This document shows positions 15,080 through 22,385 of a DNA stretch of 44,346 nucleotides, one piece after another. The DNA is taken from assembly GCA_002310095.1 (NCBI GenBank), contig DBYH01000026.1:58178-102523 (forward strand), read 5' to 3'. The notes beneath the pieces are model-generated. The model was not told where the DNA came from and ran no database searches. It was given only the letters and a program-made list of their open reading frames with translations. Each line of letters starts with the position of its first letter. The stretch's first letter is position 1. The position numbers and the translations under genes are program-made. The DNA comes from Firmicutes bacterium UBA1191. GTDB taxonomy: Bacteria > Bacillota > Clostridia > Peptostreptococcales > Anaerovoracaceae.

Positions 15080-16360
15080 ATGGATCCACAACAAATCATC
15101 GCTCTGGCTATCTTTGTAGCGGTCATCGGAGTAATCGTATCTGAGAAACTCCACAGAGCGGCATGCGCGCTGATTGGCGCGATGCTTCTGATTCTTATAG
15201 GCATTCTGGAGCCAAGAGAAGCCCTGAACTTCATCGATTTCAACACAATAGGCGTACTCATCGGAATGATGATGTTTGTTGCTGTTGTAAAGAATTCCGG
15301 AATATTCGAGTATCTTGCCGTAAAGGCTGCCAGAATCGCGAAAGGCGACCCGTGGAAGATCATGGTCTACTTCATGATCATCACAGCTGTTCTTTCAGCG
15401 TTTCTGGATAACGTCACCACAGTCTTGCTCATAGGCCCGATGACCTTCAGCATCTGCAAGACTCTGGAACTCAACCCCGTACCATATCTGATGACACAGA
15501 TAATCTCGTCCAATGTCGGCGGAACAGCGACGCTCATCGGCGATCCTCCAAACATCATGCTTGGAAGCGCGGCCGACATCACCTTCGTCCAGTTCATTCT
15601 GTATGACGGACCGATAGTTGTAATCGTAATGATCGCGACTATCATTGGCTTCAGATTCCTCTATCACAAAGGGCTTACAGTCACGCCTGAAAAGATGGAG
15701 CTGATCATGGAGATGGATGAAAAAGAGGAGATAAGAGACCAGGTGCTCTTCTACAAGAGCATCGTAATGATCTGCCTGGTCGCCCTGGCATTCATTCTTC
15801 ATGACAATCTGGGTCTGAGAACAAGCGTCATCGCTCTCTCATGCGCGGCGCTGATGATACTCATCGGCAGACAGGATGTTGAGGAGACTGTACACGATGT
15901 CGAATGGCCGACGATCGTATTCTTCGCCTTCCTGTTCATCGTGGTCGGCGGACTTGAGAAGGTCGGCATCATCCACATGATGGCTGAGGCCATGATAAGC
16001 GCGACCGGCACCCACTATGTGATACTGATGATAGTAATACTCTGGGTATCTGCTCTTTGCTCAGCGGTACTGGACAATATCCCGTTCGTAGCGACACTTA
16101 TACCGCTGATCCAGACCATGTCCACGGAGGGCATCGACGTATGGCCGCTCTGGTGGGCTGTATCCATCGGCGCATGCTTCGGCGGCAACGGAACGATAAT
16201 CGGAGCTTCCGCGAACGTAGTACTTACAGGTATCGCCGGAAGGAGAGGCTATCCGATCACCTTCATCGACTTCCTGAAGATAGGCGGACCGATGATGCTG
16301 CTCTCGATCGTGCTGGCGACAATTTACCTGCTCGTACGATTCGGAGGGTACTGGTCATAG
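15080..16360 (+). CDS. ArsB/NhaD/P-protein-type permease, copy 2
   Basis: A 426-residue paralogue of the preceding permease, equal in length and differing at about 55 positions by eye (about 87% identical). All motif segments are kept: SAFLDNVTTVLLIGP, SSNVGGTATLIGDPPNIM, CSAVLDNIPFVATL, GGNGTIIGASANVV. Differences cluster in loops around residues 175-225 and in VSLMEATG versus EAMISATG. The start at 15080 has TTAGGAGG 8-9 nt upstream. It has its own promoter and inverted repeat, so the copies are likely regulated differently. Both use many CCT/GTA/TCA-type codons, as do pta and ppdK, suggesting high expression. Confidence 0.88.
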   Translation: MDPQQIIALAIFVAVIGVIVSEKLHRAACALIGAMLLILIGILEPREALNFIDFNTIGVLIGMMMFVAVVKNSGIFEYLAVKAARIAKGDPWKIMVYFMIITAVLSAFLDNVTTVLLIGPMTFSICKTLELNPVPYLMTQIISSNVGGTATLIGDPPNIMLGSAADITFVQFILYDGPIVVIVMIATIIGFRFLYHKGLTVTPEKMELIMEMDEKEEIRDQVLFYKSIVMICLVALAFILHDNLGLRTSVIALSCAALMILIGRQDVEETVHDVEWPTIVFFAFLFIVVGGLEKVGIIHMMAEAMISATGTHYVILMIVILWVSALCSAVLDNIPFVATLIPLIQTMSTEGIDVWPLWWAVSIGACFGGNGTIIGASANVVLTGIAGRRGYPITFIDFLKIGGPMMLLSIVLATIYLLVRFGGYWS

Positions 16361-16386
16361 ACAATCACATTTGTCTGGATTATAAT
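16358..16386 (+). promoter_or_regulatory. pta promoter
   Basis: TAGACA (16358-16363, overlapping the permease stop codon) and TATAAT (16381-16386), 17-bp spacer. A palindrome CATGATCATG with partly symmetric flanks follows near 16397-16418, between the start site and the ribosome site AAAGGA, and might be an operator. Confidence 0.65.
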
Positions 16387-16429
16387 AGTTGCGTATGATT
16401 CATGATCATGATAATCAAGAAAGGAACGG

Positions 16430-17413
16430 ATGAAAATGTTTGAAAACTTAATTGAGATCTTAAAAGCAAATCCAAGAAAAATCGTTTTTACAGAAGGACC
16501 TGATGCCAGAATTCTGGAAGCTGCCGACAGACTTAAGAAGGGCGGATTCCTGACACCTGTCCTTGTTGGTAATGTTGAAGAAGTTCAGGCTGCCGCAAAG
16601 GCAGGCGGTTTCGATATAGAAGGCCTCGACATTCTCGATCCTCTCACTTATGAGAACATGGACGCCATGGTTGAGAAGATGGTTGAGCTGAGAAAAGGCA
16701 AGATGGACGAGGAACAGTGCAGAGCTGCTCTCTCAAAGGGCAACTACTTCGGCACAATGCTGGTAAAGATGGGTGAGGCTGACGCTCTTTTGGGCGGGGC
16801 TACTTACTCAACTGCCGACACAGTAAGACCGGCGCTGCAGCTGATCAAGACCAAGCCTGGCAACAAGAGCGTATCTTCAGTATTTATCATGGTAAGAGAG
16901 CACGAAGACGGAAGCGCTCCTGAGATTCTGGGAATGGGCGACTGCGCGATCAATATCAAGCCTTCAGTAGAGGAGATCGCTGAGTGCGCTATCGAGTCAG
17001 CGAAGACAGCCAAGATCTTCGGAGTTGAGCCTAAGGTAGCGATGCTTTCATACTCAACCAAGGGATCAGGCGCAGGCGAAGACGTTGACAAGATGGTTGA
17101 GGCAACCAAGCTGGCTCAGGAAGCTGCTCCTGAACTGGACATCGACGGCGAGCTTCAGTTCGACGCCGCTGTATCACCAGTAGTCGCTCAGACCAAGTGC
17201 AAGGATTCAAAGGTCGCGGGTCAGGCCAAAGTATTCATCTTCCCTGACATCAACGCAGGAAACATCGGATACAAGATCGCTCAGAGACTGGGCGGATTCG
17301 ACGCTTACGGACCTGTACTCCAGGGCCTGAACGCTCCGATCAACGACCTGTCAAGAGGCTGCAACGCAGAAGAAGTTTACACGATGGCTATCATCACGGC
17401 AGCTCTCGCGTAA
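16430..17413 (+). CDS. pta: Phosphate acetyltransferase
   Basis: A 327-residue cytosolic enzyme of the short Pta type that interconverts acetyl-CoA and acetyl phosphate, a source of ATP with acetate kinase. Seen: NPRKIVFTEGPDARILEAA at the N-terminus, GATYSTADTVRPALQ (the substrate pocket region), ALLGGA, MLSYSTKGSGAG, and the C-terminal FPDINAGNIGYKIAQRLGG, all typical. AAGGAACGG precedes the ATG; a second ATG two codons later is possible. ackA is not adjacent; the next gene is on the opposite strand. Codon use is strongly biased, as expected for an abundant enzyme. Confidence 0.95.
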   Translation: MKMFENLIEILKANPRKIVFTEGPDARILEAADRLKKGGFLTPVLVGNVEEVQAAAKAGGFDIEGLDILDPLTYENMDAMVEKMVELRKGKMDEEQCRAALSKGNYFGTMLVKMGEADALLGGATYSTADTVRPALQLIKTKPGNKSVSSVFIMVREHEDGSAPEILGMGDCAINIKPSVEEIAECAIESAKTAKIFGVEPKVAMLSYSTKGSGAGEDVDKMVEATKLAQEAAPELDIDGELQFDAAVSPVVAQTKCKDSKVAGQAKVFIFPDINAGNIGYKIAQRLGGFDAYGPVLQGLNAPINDLSRGCNAEEVYTMAIITAALA

Positions 17414-17423
17414 GCATCATAAC

Positions 17424-17476
17424 GCAAAGGCAATAACAAAGCCCCGGCTCTGCCGGGGCTTTTATGTTGCTTTTGC
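17424..17476. terminator. Bidirectional pta/acyl-CoA ligase terminator flanked by an inverted pair of GCAAARGCA words
   Basis: The core hairpin is AAAGCCCCGGC, TCT, GCCGGGGCTTT (17438-17462). GCAAAGGCA (17424-17432) and TGCTTTTGC (17468-17476) lie outside as a near-perfect inverted pair that can extend the stem. It separates two convergent genes. Confidence 0.88.
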
Positions 17477-17482
17477 AAAAGA

Positions 17483-19126
17483 TTATTTCTCGATTTCGTT
17501 CTCCTTCGCTACGATGCCTTCGGCGTTGTACATCTTGCGGAGGAGAGGCTTTTCGATCTTGCCTGTCGGGTTTCGCGGAACGTCGGCGAATATGATTTTG
17601 CGCGGACGCTTGTAACGCGGCAGGGCGATGCAGAAGTCCTCGATTGCTTCCTCGTAGACATCGTGACCCTCCTTGAGCTCGATTATGGCCGCCGCGATCT
17701 CGCCTAGACGCGGGTCAGGGAGTCCGATGACGGCGACATCCTTGATGTCCTCGTTGGTGCGCAGGAAGTCCTCGATCTGGACAGGATAGATGTTCTCTCC
17801 GCCAGAGATGATTACGTCCTTCTTTCTGTCCACCAGATAGATGAATCCGTCCTCGTCCATTTCGGCCATGTCGCCTGTATAGAGCCAGCCTTCATCGTCA
17901 AGAACTTCAGCAGTAGATTCAGGGTCGTTGTAGTAACATTCCATGACTCCGGGACCGGATACCGCGAGTTCGCCGACAGTTCCCTGAGGGACATCGTTTC
18001 TGTCAGGGTCGACGATGCGCGTATGCCATCCGTATCCTGCCTTGCCGATAGCTCCGACTTTGTGTATGTTCTCCACGCCCAGATGCACACATCCCGGACC
18101 GATCGACTCCGAAAGACCGTAGTTGGTGTCATAGTCGTGATGAGGGAAGAATTCCTTCCACCGTTTGATCAGGCTTGGCGGTACAGGCTGCGCGCCTATG
18201 TGCATGAGCCTCCACTGATCCAGTTCGTAATCCGAGAGCCTGACTTCTCCGCTCTCTATGGCGTCGAGAATGTCCTGAGCCCACGGAACCAGCAGCCAGA
18301 CTATCGTGCAGCGTTCCTCCGATACGGCCTTGAGGATGTATTCAGGCTTTGTGCCTTTGAGAACGACCGCCTTGCTTCCCGAGAAGAGGCTTCCGAACCA
18401 GTGCATCTTGGCTCCCGTGTGGTAGAACGGAGGGATGCAGAGGAAAACGTCGCTCTTCGTTTGTCTGTGGTGGTTCTGCTCGCACCTGGCCGAGTGGGTG
18501 AGGCTCATGTGCCTGTGGAGGATCGCCTTCGGGAATCCTGTTGTGCCTGATGAGAAGTATATGGCGCCAAAGTCCGCGTCAGTAATGCTGATGTCAGGTT
18601 TTTTGTCGGAGCAGTACTCGATGTACTGATCGTAGCTGTCCGCGAAAGTAGGGCAGTCTTCTCCAACATACAGGAGGGTGCGTACCTGCGGAATCGAATC
18701 GCAGATGCTCTCCATTCTTCCTACGAACTCAGAGCCGAATACAAGACCTGAGCAGTCAGCTTTCTTCAGGCAGTACTTGATCTCATCCGCCGTGTATCTG
18801 AAGTTAAGAGGTACGGCCAGAGCGCCCGTCTTCAGGACGCCGAAGTAGACCGGCAGCCATTCCAGACAGTTCATCATGAGGATGGCTATCTTGTCGCCTT
18901 TTTTGACTCCTCTCGTGAGGAGAAGGTTGGCAGTCTTGTTGGCCCTGTCGTCAAACTGTTTCCAGGTCATTTCCCTGCGGCCGACTTCATGTGGATTTGA
19001 CTCGATGAGTTCGTAATCCTTCCATGTGCGCCTGTCTCTTGTCAGATTCTCTGGATTCAGTTCCACGAGACTTACGTCAAAGGGAAATTCTCTGGCGTTT
19101 CTTTCTAGTAATTCAGTAATTGGCAT
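17483..19126 (-). CDS. Acyl-/aryl-CoA synthetase (AMP-forming), T-box controlled
   Basis: A 547-residue class I adenylate-forming enzyme that activates a carboxylic acid as acyl-AMP and then acyl-CoA. Motifs in order: A3 YFSSGTTGFPKAILH (near 192-206), CIPPFYHTGA, A5 NYGLSES, A7 GWLYTGDMAEMDEDGFIYLV, A8 DRKKDVIISGGENIYP, and A10 NPTGKIEKPLLR with the catalytic Lys. The N-terminus has an unusual charged segment (residues 24-52) before EMTWKQFDDRANK. An AAAGGA ribosome site is present. The gene stands alone behind a T-box leader, so its expression should respond to an uncharged tRNA. The acid substrate cannot be read from the sequence; aromatic or fatty acids are possible. Confidence 0.9.
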   Translation of the reverse strand: MPITELLERNAREFPFDVSLVELNPENLTRDRRTWKDYELIESNPHEVGRREMTWKQFDDRANKTANLLLTRGVKKGDKIAILMMNCLEWLPVYFGVLKTGALAVPLNFRYTADEIKYCLKKADCSGLVFGSEFVGRMESICDSIPQVRTLLYVGEDCPTFADSYDQYIEYCSDKKPDISITDADFGAIYFSSGTTGFPKAILHRHMSLTHSARCEQNHHRQTKSDVFLCIPPFYHTGAKMHWFGSLFSGSKAVVLKGTKPEYILKAVSEERCTIVWLLVPWAQDILDAIESGEVRLSDYELDQWRLMHIGAQPVPPSLIKRWKEFFPHHDYDTNYGLSESIGPGCVHLGVENIHKVGAIGKAGYGWHTRIVDPDRNDVPQGTVGELAVSGPGVMECYYNDPESTAEVLDDEGWLYTGDMAEMDEDGFIYLVDRKKDVIISGGENIYPVQIEDFLRTNEDIKDVAVIGLPDPRLGEIAAAIIELKEGHDVYEEAIEDFCIALPRYKRPRKIIFADVPRNPTGKIEKPLLRKMYNAEGIVAKENEIEK

Positions 19127-19140
19127 TGTGTTTTTCCTTT

Positions 19141-19465
19141 CTCAAAACAAAAGCCCTCTGTCCCTAAGGATAGAGGGCGAATTATCGCGGTACCACCTCT
19201 ATTTCGCCTGCTGCCTCGCGGCAGAAGCCTCATCAGGTACGGCATGATGCTTATACCTTGGCGCTGTCACGGGCGCTCCCGTCGTACCTTTGAAGTACGC
19301 AGCTCGCGAAATGTATTCGATCCGCTTTCACTCTTGCCTTGCACCACCCGGCAATTCTCTGTGCAGCTACCTGCAGACCTACTTCTTTCCGGTCATAGCC
19401 TTTGTCTTTATGAAGTTGGGCGGCTTGTGCGCGCTGCCTTTGCAGACTGCTTTTGCTTAAGCCAC
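19141..19465 (-). promoter_or_regulatory. T-box leader RNA, probable tyrosine specifier (UAC)
   Basis: On the minus strand all parts of a T-box leader are visible. GCAGC near 19437 pairs with GCTGC near 19300 to close stem I. The distal motifs AGAGAA (19360-19355) and GGGTGGTG (near 19348-19341) follow. The specifier side reads GTGAAAGCGGATCGAATACA with GAA at 19318-19316, UAC at 19315-19313 and the usual purine after it. The T-box AGGTGGTACCGCG runs 19199-19187. The terminator GCCCTCT...AGAGGGC with TTTTGTTTT is at 19178-19144. The UGGU of the T-box would pair with a tRNA ending in ACCA, as tRNA-Tyr does. The tyrosine assignment rests on alignment by eye. Confidence 0.93.
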
Positions 19466-19471
19466 GATAGC

Positions 19472-19500
19472 ATTATAACACCGATTTTCGATACGTCAAA
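19472..19500 (-). promoter_or_regulatory. Promoter of the T-box transcript
   Basis: TTGACG (19499-19494) and TATAAT (19477-19472), 16-bp spacer (17 if TTTGAC is used). The transcript should start near 19465. Just downstream on the minus strand come GCAAAAGCA (19456-19448) and GCAAAGGCA (19443-19435). Confidence 0.85.
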
Positions 19501-19518
19501 CCATTTTTCACGGCTTGC

Positions 19519-19758
19519 TTATTTCGTATAGTATCCATCGACGAACATGAATTCCTTCTCGTCGCCGTAGGCGCTTCCGTAGGCCTTGGTCAGGGCAATT
19601 ATCCAGTCCACCAGGGCCCAGAACCCGCCGCCTCCGCTTGTGAGCAGCTTAAGGACCCCGAGTCCGATCTGTCCTCTGACGAATCTGTCTATTCCCAGAC
19701 CGCCCAAAAGGAAGCAGAATACCCAGGTGTGAATGTTTTTATCAACTGTTTTAGGCAT
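19519..19758 (-). CDS. TM2 domain membrane protein
   Basis: A 79-residue TM2-domain protein with two membrane helices joined by a short turn. Seen: NIHTWVFCFLLGGLGIDRFVRGQIGLGVLKLLTSGG, in which GGLGIDRFVRG is the family's 'GxxGxHrFYxG' signature with Asp-Arg-Phe, then GFWALVDWIIALTKAY. The start at 19758 has AGGAGGT 8 nt upstream; the longer upstream reading frame has no ribosome site. A short hydrophilic tail (GDEKEFMFVDGYYTK) follows the second helix. The function of TM2 proteins in bacteria is unknown. It lies directly upstream of the T-box promoter in the same direction but is separated from that transcript by its own stop and the gap. Confidence 0.85.
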   Translation of the reverse strand: MPKTVDKNIHTWVFCFLLGGLGIDRFVRGQIGLGVLKLLTSGGGGFWALVDWIIALTKAYGSAYGDEKEFMFVDGYYTK

Positions 19759-19915
19759 AACAGCACCTCCTGGGGACATATTAACCGCATTCGTGAGCAA
19801 ATGCAAGTTCGGTAGGGCTCTGCTTATTGCTTTAAAGTGTTACAGGTGGTAGTATTACCTCAACAATACGGCAATAACATGAAACAGCATCGTATTCAAA
19901 ATAAGGAGGAACGAT

Positions 19916-20461
19916 ATGCTTAAATATGCTTTTATCATCAATGTTCCGGGACAGAATCCGGACACTTACAAGGGAGTTTACGAGAACAGCGAGAGCTACA
20001 ACGTGATCACTGCTACGGACAACATGGACATGGCCAAGGACTTCGTAGGAAAGCTGGCTGCTGACGGATTCACACTGCTGAATCTGTGCGGCGATTTCGA
20101 TGACGCCATCACGGCTGAGCTGTGCGAGATCGCGGGCCCTGACGTCAAGATCAGACACGCGGACTATCTGCCTGAGCAGGGCGAGATGGTCGAGGCGCTG
20201 CCGGAATTCTCAAAGTTCGGCATCGTAATCGTAATGAGGGGCGTGGAAGAGCCGACTGAAGTCGTCGTAGACGCGCCTGAACTCTACACGAAAGCCATAT
20301 TCGTCAAGGATCAGGAGCAGGCAAACGCCGCCGCCAAGCAGCTTTCAGACGAGGGAATGCATGACATCGAACTCTGCAGCTGGTTTGACAGAGAGAGAAC
20401 ACAGTCGGTTATAGACGCTGTTGGAGGAGCCACGCCGGTAGGAACCTGCGGTGAACTCTAG
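19916..20461 (+). CDS. DUF6506-like protein with two tandem repeats
   Basis: A 181-residue cytosolic protein of unknown role. Residues 1-85 (KYAFIINVPGQNPDTYKGVYEN, then DGFTLLNLCGDFDD and ITAELCEIAG) and 96-181 (KFGIVIVMRGVEEPTEVVVDAP, then EGMHDIELCSWFDRE and VIDAVGGATPVG) align as two copies of a small alpha/beta unit that many bacteria carry singly and that I recall as DUF6506. Each half has a conserved 'L/ELC' strand end followed by an acidic turn. AAGGAGG lies 7 nt upstream. Its stop overlaps the stop of the convergent radical SAM gene at a CTAG. Confidence 0.6.
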   Translation: MLKYAFIINVPGQNPDTYKGVYENSESYNVITATDNMDMAKDFVGKLAADGFTLLNLCGDFDDAITAELCEIAGPDVKIRHADYLPEQGEMVEALPEFSKFGIVIVMRGVEEPTEVVVDAPELYTKAIFVKDQEQANAAAKQLSDEGMHDIELCSWFDRERTQSVIDAVGGATPVGTCGEL

Positions 20462-21501
20462 GACACGCGAAAGGTCATGTCAGGGAGGCTGTCGTCGACA
20501 GCAAAGCGCAGAGAAAGCTGAGGATAGTTTTCCTCGAAGTATCTGCGGTTGCATGCGCTGTTGCCGATCATATTTGAGAAGGAAACGCCGTTGCTGAATA
20601 TAGTCAGGCGGCGTTTTTCTTTGTCCGCGGATGGCTGAACGACGGCGCGGAGCTGGGCTTCTATGTCCTCGCGGGCGATTTCGCCCTCGACCAGCTGGCG
20701 GAAGGCAGGGTGATAGGTGTGGCCCCAGGTTTGGTCAGAGTCTTCGCCTGAGCCGCTGATGAGATCGGTGGATTTGAGTCCCACGCGGATGATATTGATG
20801 CCGGCGCCTGCCAGTATGCGGTACATTTCCTTGGTTATGGTTACCGCTTCCTCAGTGGTCAGAGGGTGATATGTGCCGGCCCTGTACATCTCAAAGAGAG
20901 CCGTGTCCTCCAGGACGATGGTAGGGTACAGACGGGCTATGGAAGGCTTCATTCTGACGGTTTCGCGGGACGAATACAGGCATTTCTCCAGAGAATCGCC
21001 CGGAAGGCCTATCATGAGCTGGATACCCAGTTCGAACCCGTATTCGTGGATAAGAGCGCAGGCGCGGTAGACATCTTCAGCAGTGTGGCCGCGTCCCGCG
21101 GCTGCGAGAACCCCGTCATCGAAACTCTGGACGCCCAGTTCAATGGTATCGGCGCCCCAGAAGCGCAGATTATCCAGTATTTCAGTATCAATATAGTCAG
21201 GCCTCGTGGACATGTGGATCTTGTCTATGAGGCCTTTGCTCTTGTATTCGGCGGCAACAGAAAGAAAGGCCGACTGTTCTTCGATTGGAAGGCCAGTAAA
21301 GCTTCCGCCGAAGAAAGCGACTTCTATAGTGTCGAGACCGCGTCCCGAAAGGGTGGGAAGGTAGGTTTCTATGATTCCCCGCACATCATCAGGCGTAACG
21401 TCCGGCTGACGGGCCGTTATGGCCTTCTGATTGCAGAATACACAGTCGTTAGGGCAGCCTCTGTGGGGTATGAATACTGGTATTATGGCGTGTTTCTTCA
21501 T
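20458..21501 (-). CDS. Elp3-like radical SAM protein without acetyltransferase domain
   Basis: A 347-residue enzyme with the radical SAM cluster motif HRGCPNDCVFCNQK (Cys17, Cys21, Cys24), FFGGSFTGLP (SAM-binding GGE-like strand), STRPDYID, IELGVQSFDDGVL, and GIQLMIGLPGDS. This matches the Elp3-type radical SAM fold, but the GNAT domain of true Elp3 is missing and replaced by a shorter C-terminal segment. Such stand-alone proteins are common in Clostridia; a role in tRNA modification is plausible but unproven. GGGGGAAC is the ribosome site. It lies 19 nt downstream of the GME-like gene, so the two form an operon. Confidence 0.85.
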   Translation of the reverse strand: MKKHAIIPVFIPHRGCPNDCVFCNQKAITARQPDVTPDDVRGIIETYLPTLSGRGLDTIEVAFFGGSFTGLPIEEQSAFLSVAAEYKSKGLIDKIHMSTRPDYIDTEILDNLRFWGADTIELGVQSFDDGVLAAAGRGHTAEDVYRACALIHEYGFELGIQLMIGLPGDSLEKCLYSSRETVRMKPSIARLYPTIVLEDTALFEMYRAGTYHPLTTEEAVTITKEMYRILAGAGINIIRVGLKSTDLISGSGEDSDQTWGHTYHPAFRQLVEGEIAREDIEAQLRAVVQPSADKEKRRLTIFSNGVSFSNMIGNSACNRRYFEENYPQLSLRFAVDDSLPDMTFRVS

Positions 21502-21520
21502 AAAAGAGTTCCCCCGGTGC

Positions 21521-22330
21521 CTATTCGACAGCGATTATGCTGCCAATATCCTCGAGAGCGTAGTCCTCGAACCATACAGGGAGGATATTGCGGCTTTTGA
21601 TGAATTCCGTGATTGCTTTGAAGTCGGGATGAACGCTCAGGTCGCCGTTGAAGACGATGGCGCGCTGATCAGTCATCTCATTATTGCTCATGTAGACATT
21701 TCCGGCCGTTCCGCCGATGAATCCTGCGTCAAAACCCCGGAGTTTTATACTTCCGTTGCTTATTCTGAGCACGCTGGCGCCCTGATTCTCAAGAGGTTTG
21801 GCAATAGCTTCATCGGAGACAATAAAAGAATTATCGTCAACCGGCAGACACATGCATCTGGTGTAGCCCTGACGCACGTTCAGGACCTTGATTTCCCTGT
21901 GATCGCCTTCGCCGGGCTGCCTTTGGAGGCTCCTGTGCCATGTTACGATGGCGTCACGCAGCTCAGGATCCGTCTTGTCCACCAGATGGAGCACGTAATT
22001 CCTTGTGCAGACCGCGTTGTAGATGATATCGTCTGGATATTCGACGGCCAGCTTCTCCGGATCGCCGAAAAACACGCCCGCTTCGCTCCAAAGGCCAAGC
22101 TGGCACATGTAGAGGTCGGGGTGCGTGGCTATGCGCGGGTCCACATGGACAGGTCTGGTTGGCCTCAGACGGCCCTCGGCGTCTTTTTTCAGGCCCAGGG
22201 CTTCGTCTATGTTCGACGTGTGCTCGTTGATTATGCCGTACTCCGTCACAGTATTTATTTCGTAGTCCTGAGAGACGAGAAATTCCACCAGGGACTTGCC
22301 TGCGAGGCGTGATACATATGCTTTTCTCAT
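21521..22330 (-). CDS. GME-fold-like protein (DUF6873-like)
   Basis: A 269-residue protein. The pattern of repeated beta/alpha units with GFDAGFIGGTAGNVY and IVFNGDLSVHPDF resembles the pentein or guanidino-group-modifying enzyme fold (agmatine/arginine deiminase relatives). I recall a clostridial family of this type annotated DUF6873; I do not see the complete Cys-His-Glu triad of an active deiminase, so activity is open. The C-terminal YALEDIGSIIAVE is typical of that family. The ATG at 22330 has no Shine-Dalgarno; a TATAAT ends 6 nt upstream, so the message is probably leaderless. First gene of an operon with the radical SAM gene. Confidence 0.6.
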   Translation of the reverse strand: MRKAYVSRLAGKSLVEFLVSQDYEINTVTEYGIINEHTSNIDEALGLKKDAEGRLRPTRPVHVDPRIATHPDLYMCQLGLWSEAGVFFGDPEKLAVEYPDDIIYNAVCTRNYVLHLVDKTDPELRDAIVTWHRSLQRQPGEGDHREIKVLNVRQGYTRCMCLPVDDNSFIVSDEAIAKPLENQGASVLRISNGSIKLRGFDAGFIGGTAGNVYMSNNEMTDQRAIVFNGDLSVHPDFKAITEFIKSRNILPVWFEDYALEDIGSIIAVE

Positions 22331-22385
22331 AGTGTAATTATAGAATGAAAGACCTGCCTTTGCAAATCTGTGCTATACTGTAGCC
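22331..22385. promoter_or_regulatory. Divergent promoter pair giving two probable leaderless messages
   Basis: Minus strand: TTGCAA (22365-22360), 17 bp, TATAAT (22342-22337), then 6 nt to the ATG at 22330. Plus strand: TGC followed by TATACT (22374-22379), an extended -10, then 6 nt to the ATG of ung at 22386. The gap is 55 bp. No ribosome site precedes either ATG. A GCAAAGGCA word (minus, 22363-22355) overlaps the minus -35. Confidence 0.7.
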
